NCBI GenBank assembly: GCA_014649555.1
Contig: BMTG01000004.1
Span: forward strand, 62,001-126,000
DNA length: 64,000 nt
Direction: 5' to 3'
Origin: Streptomyces globisporus
GTDB taxonomy: Bacteria; Actinomycetota; Actinomycetes; Streptomycetales; Streptomycetaceae
Position 1 is the first letter of the stretch. The number at the start of each line of letters is the position of its first letter. A program made the position numbers and the translations under genes. The notes beneath the pieces were generated by a model, which saw only the letters and a program-made list of their open reading frames with translations, had not been told where the DNA came from and searched no databases. Positions 63,804-64,000 of this stretch are shown here, in pieces.

Positions 63804-64000
63804 CTAGCTGAGGGTCTTGCTCTCCTCGTCGGCCGGGCCGGAGGTCTCGGCCTTCGTGGCTTCCTCCGCCTCGGCCGCCGCCTGCTTCTTGCTGGCGATG
63901 AGACTGGTGATCGTGGTGATCACCAGGACGCCGCAGATGACGGAGAGCGAGAACGGGATGGAGATCTCGGGCGTGTGCACGCCGTTCTCGTGCAGGGCGT
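63804..64000 (-). CDS. TerC-family integral membrane protein (partial, C-terminus only)
   Basis: The last 65 residues of a membrane protein running off the right edge. ALHENGVHTPEISIPFSLSV and ICGVLVITTITSLIASKKQA match the final loop and helix of the TerC/Alx family, which are linked to metal-ion (manganese) export and tellurite resistance. The cytoplasmic tail is Glu/Ala-rich and ends in Lys-Thr-Leu-Ser. TAG stop at 63806-63804. A terC gene near uvrA is usual in Streptomyces. The family call rests on this end alone. Confidence 0.62.
   Translation of the reverse strand, partial: ALHENGVHTPEISIPFSLSVICGVLVITTITSLIASKKQAAAEAEEATKAETSGPADEESKTLS

Overview
The window looks like a Streptomyces chromosome segment. 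It is very G+C-rich with strong third-position bias, uses GTG and TTG starts freely, and carries actinobacterial markers (whiA, rbpA, opcA, a SufR-led suf operon, ctaA/ctaB). As I recall it, the gene order from the suf cluster to uvrA follows the S. coelicolor SCO19xx region, so most of this is core chromosome. I see no rRNA, tRNA, CRISPR array or insertion sequence. G+C and synteny are impressions from reading, not computed values.

Left part (1-8,434): a sulfur-scavenging locus (ssuE-like, sfnB, sfnG) sits behind a short cysteine-containing leader ORF, with a divergent LysR regulator. It is followed by an MFS exporter and a uronate-oxidation locus: kdgD plus an unrecognised 391-aa protein, divergent from udh.

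Middle-left part (8,435-21,502): mixed genes. These include a tandem-TerD protein, a two-domain ABM monooxygenase behind a textbook SoxR box, a phosphodiesterase, a DUF4232-type lipoprotein, dapA and dapD, an MFS protein, an HxlR regulator fused to a BCP-type peroxiredoxin, an SMR pump with its TetR regulator, a membrane protein and a VOC protein.

Centre (21,556-39,852 and on to 40,631): the suf operon, sufR-sufB-sufD-Rieske ferredoxin-sufC-sufS-sufU-sufT, is read leftward from a SufR operator. An ABC exporter pair, ctaA and ctaB for heme A, and the pentose-phosphate operon tkt-tal-zwf-opcA-pgl follow. Directly after the pgl terminator lies a 1.2-kb islet flanked by a 26-bp direct repeat. It holds a barstar-domain immunity-like gene and a frameshifted partner, and is the clearest accessory DNA in the window.

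Right part (41,937-64,000): a VOC protein, paired PH-domain membrane proteins, pgi, rbpA, secG, the glycolytic genes gap-pgk-tpiA, and the coupled uvrC-rapZ-yvcK-whiA series. Next come a secreted papain-like protease operon with a divergent HTH protein, a Tat-exported Rieske protein, uvrA with a lysine/alanine-rich tail, two genes with leaderless promoters, and the end of a terC-family gene.

Central carbon metabolism (pgi, gap, pgk, tpiA, pentose phosphate pathway) shares the region with Fe-S and heme assembly, DNA repair and sporulation control. Many neighbouring genes overlap by 1-4 bases, pointing to translational coupling.
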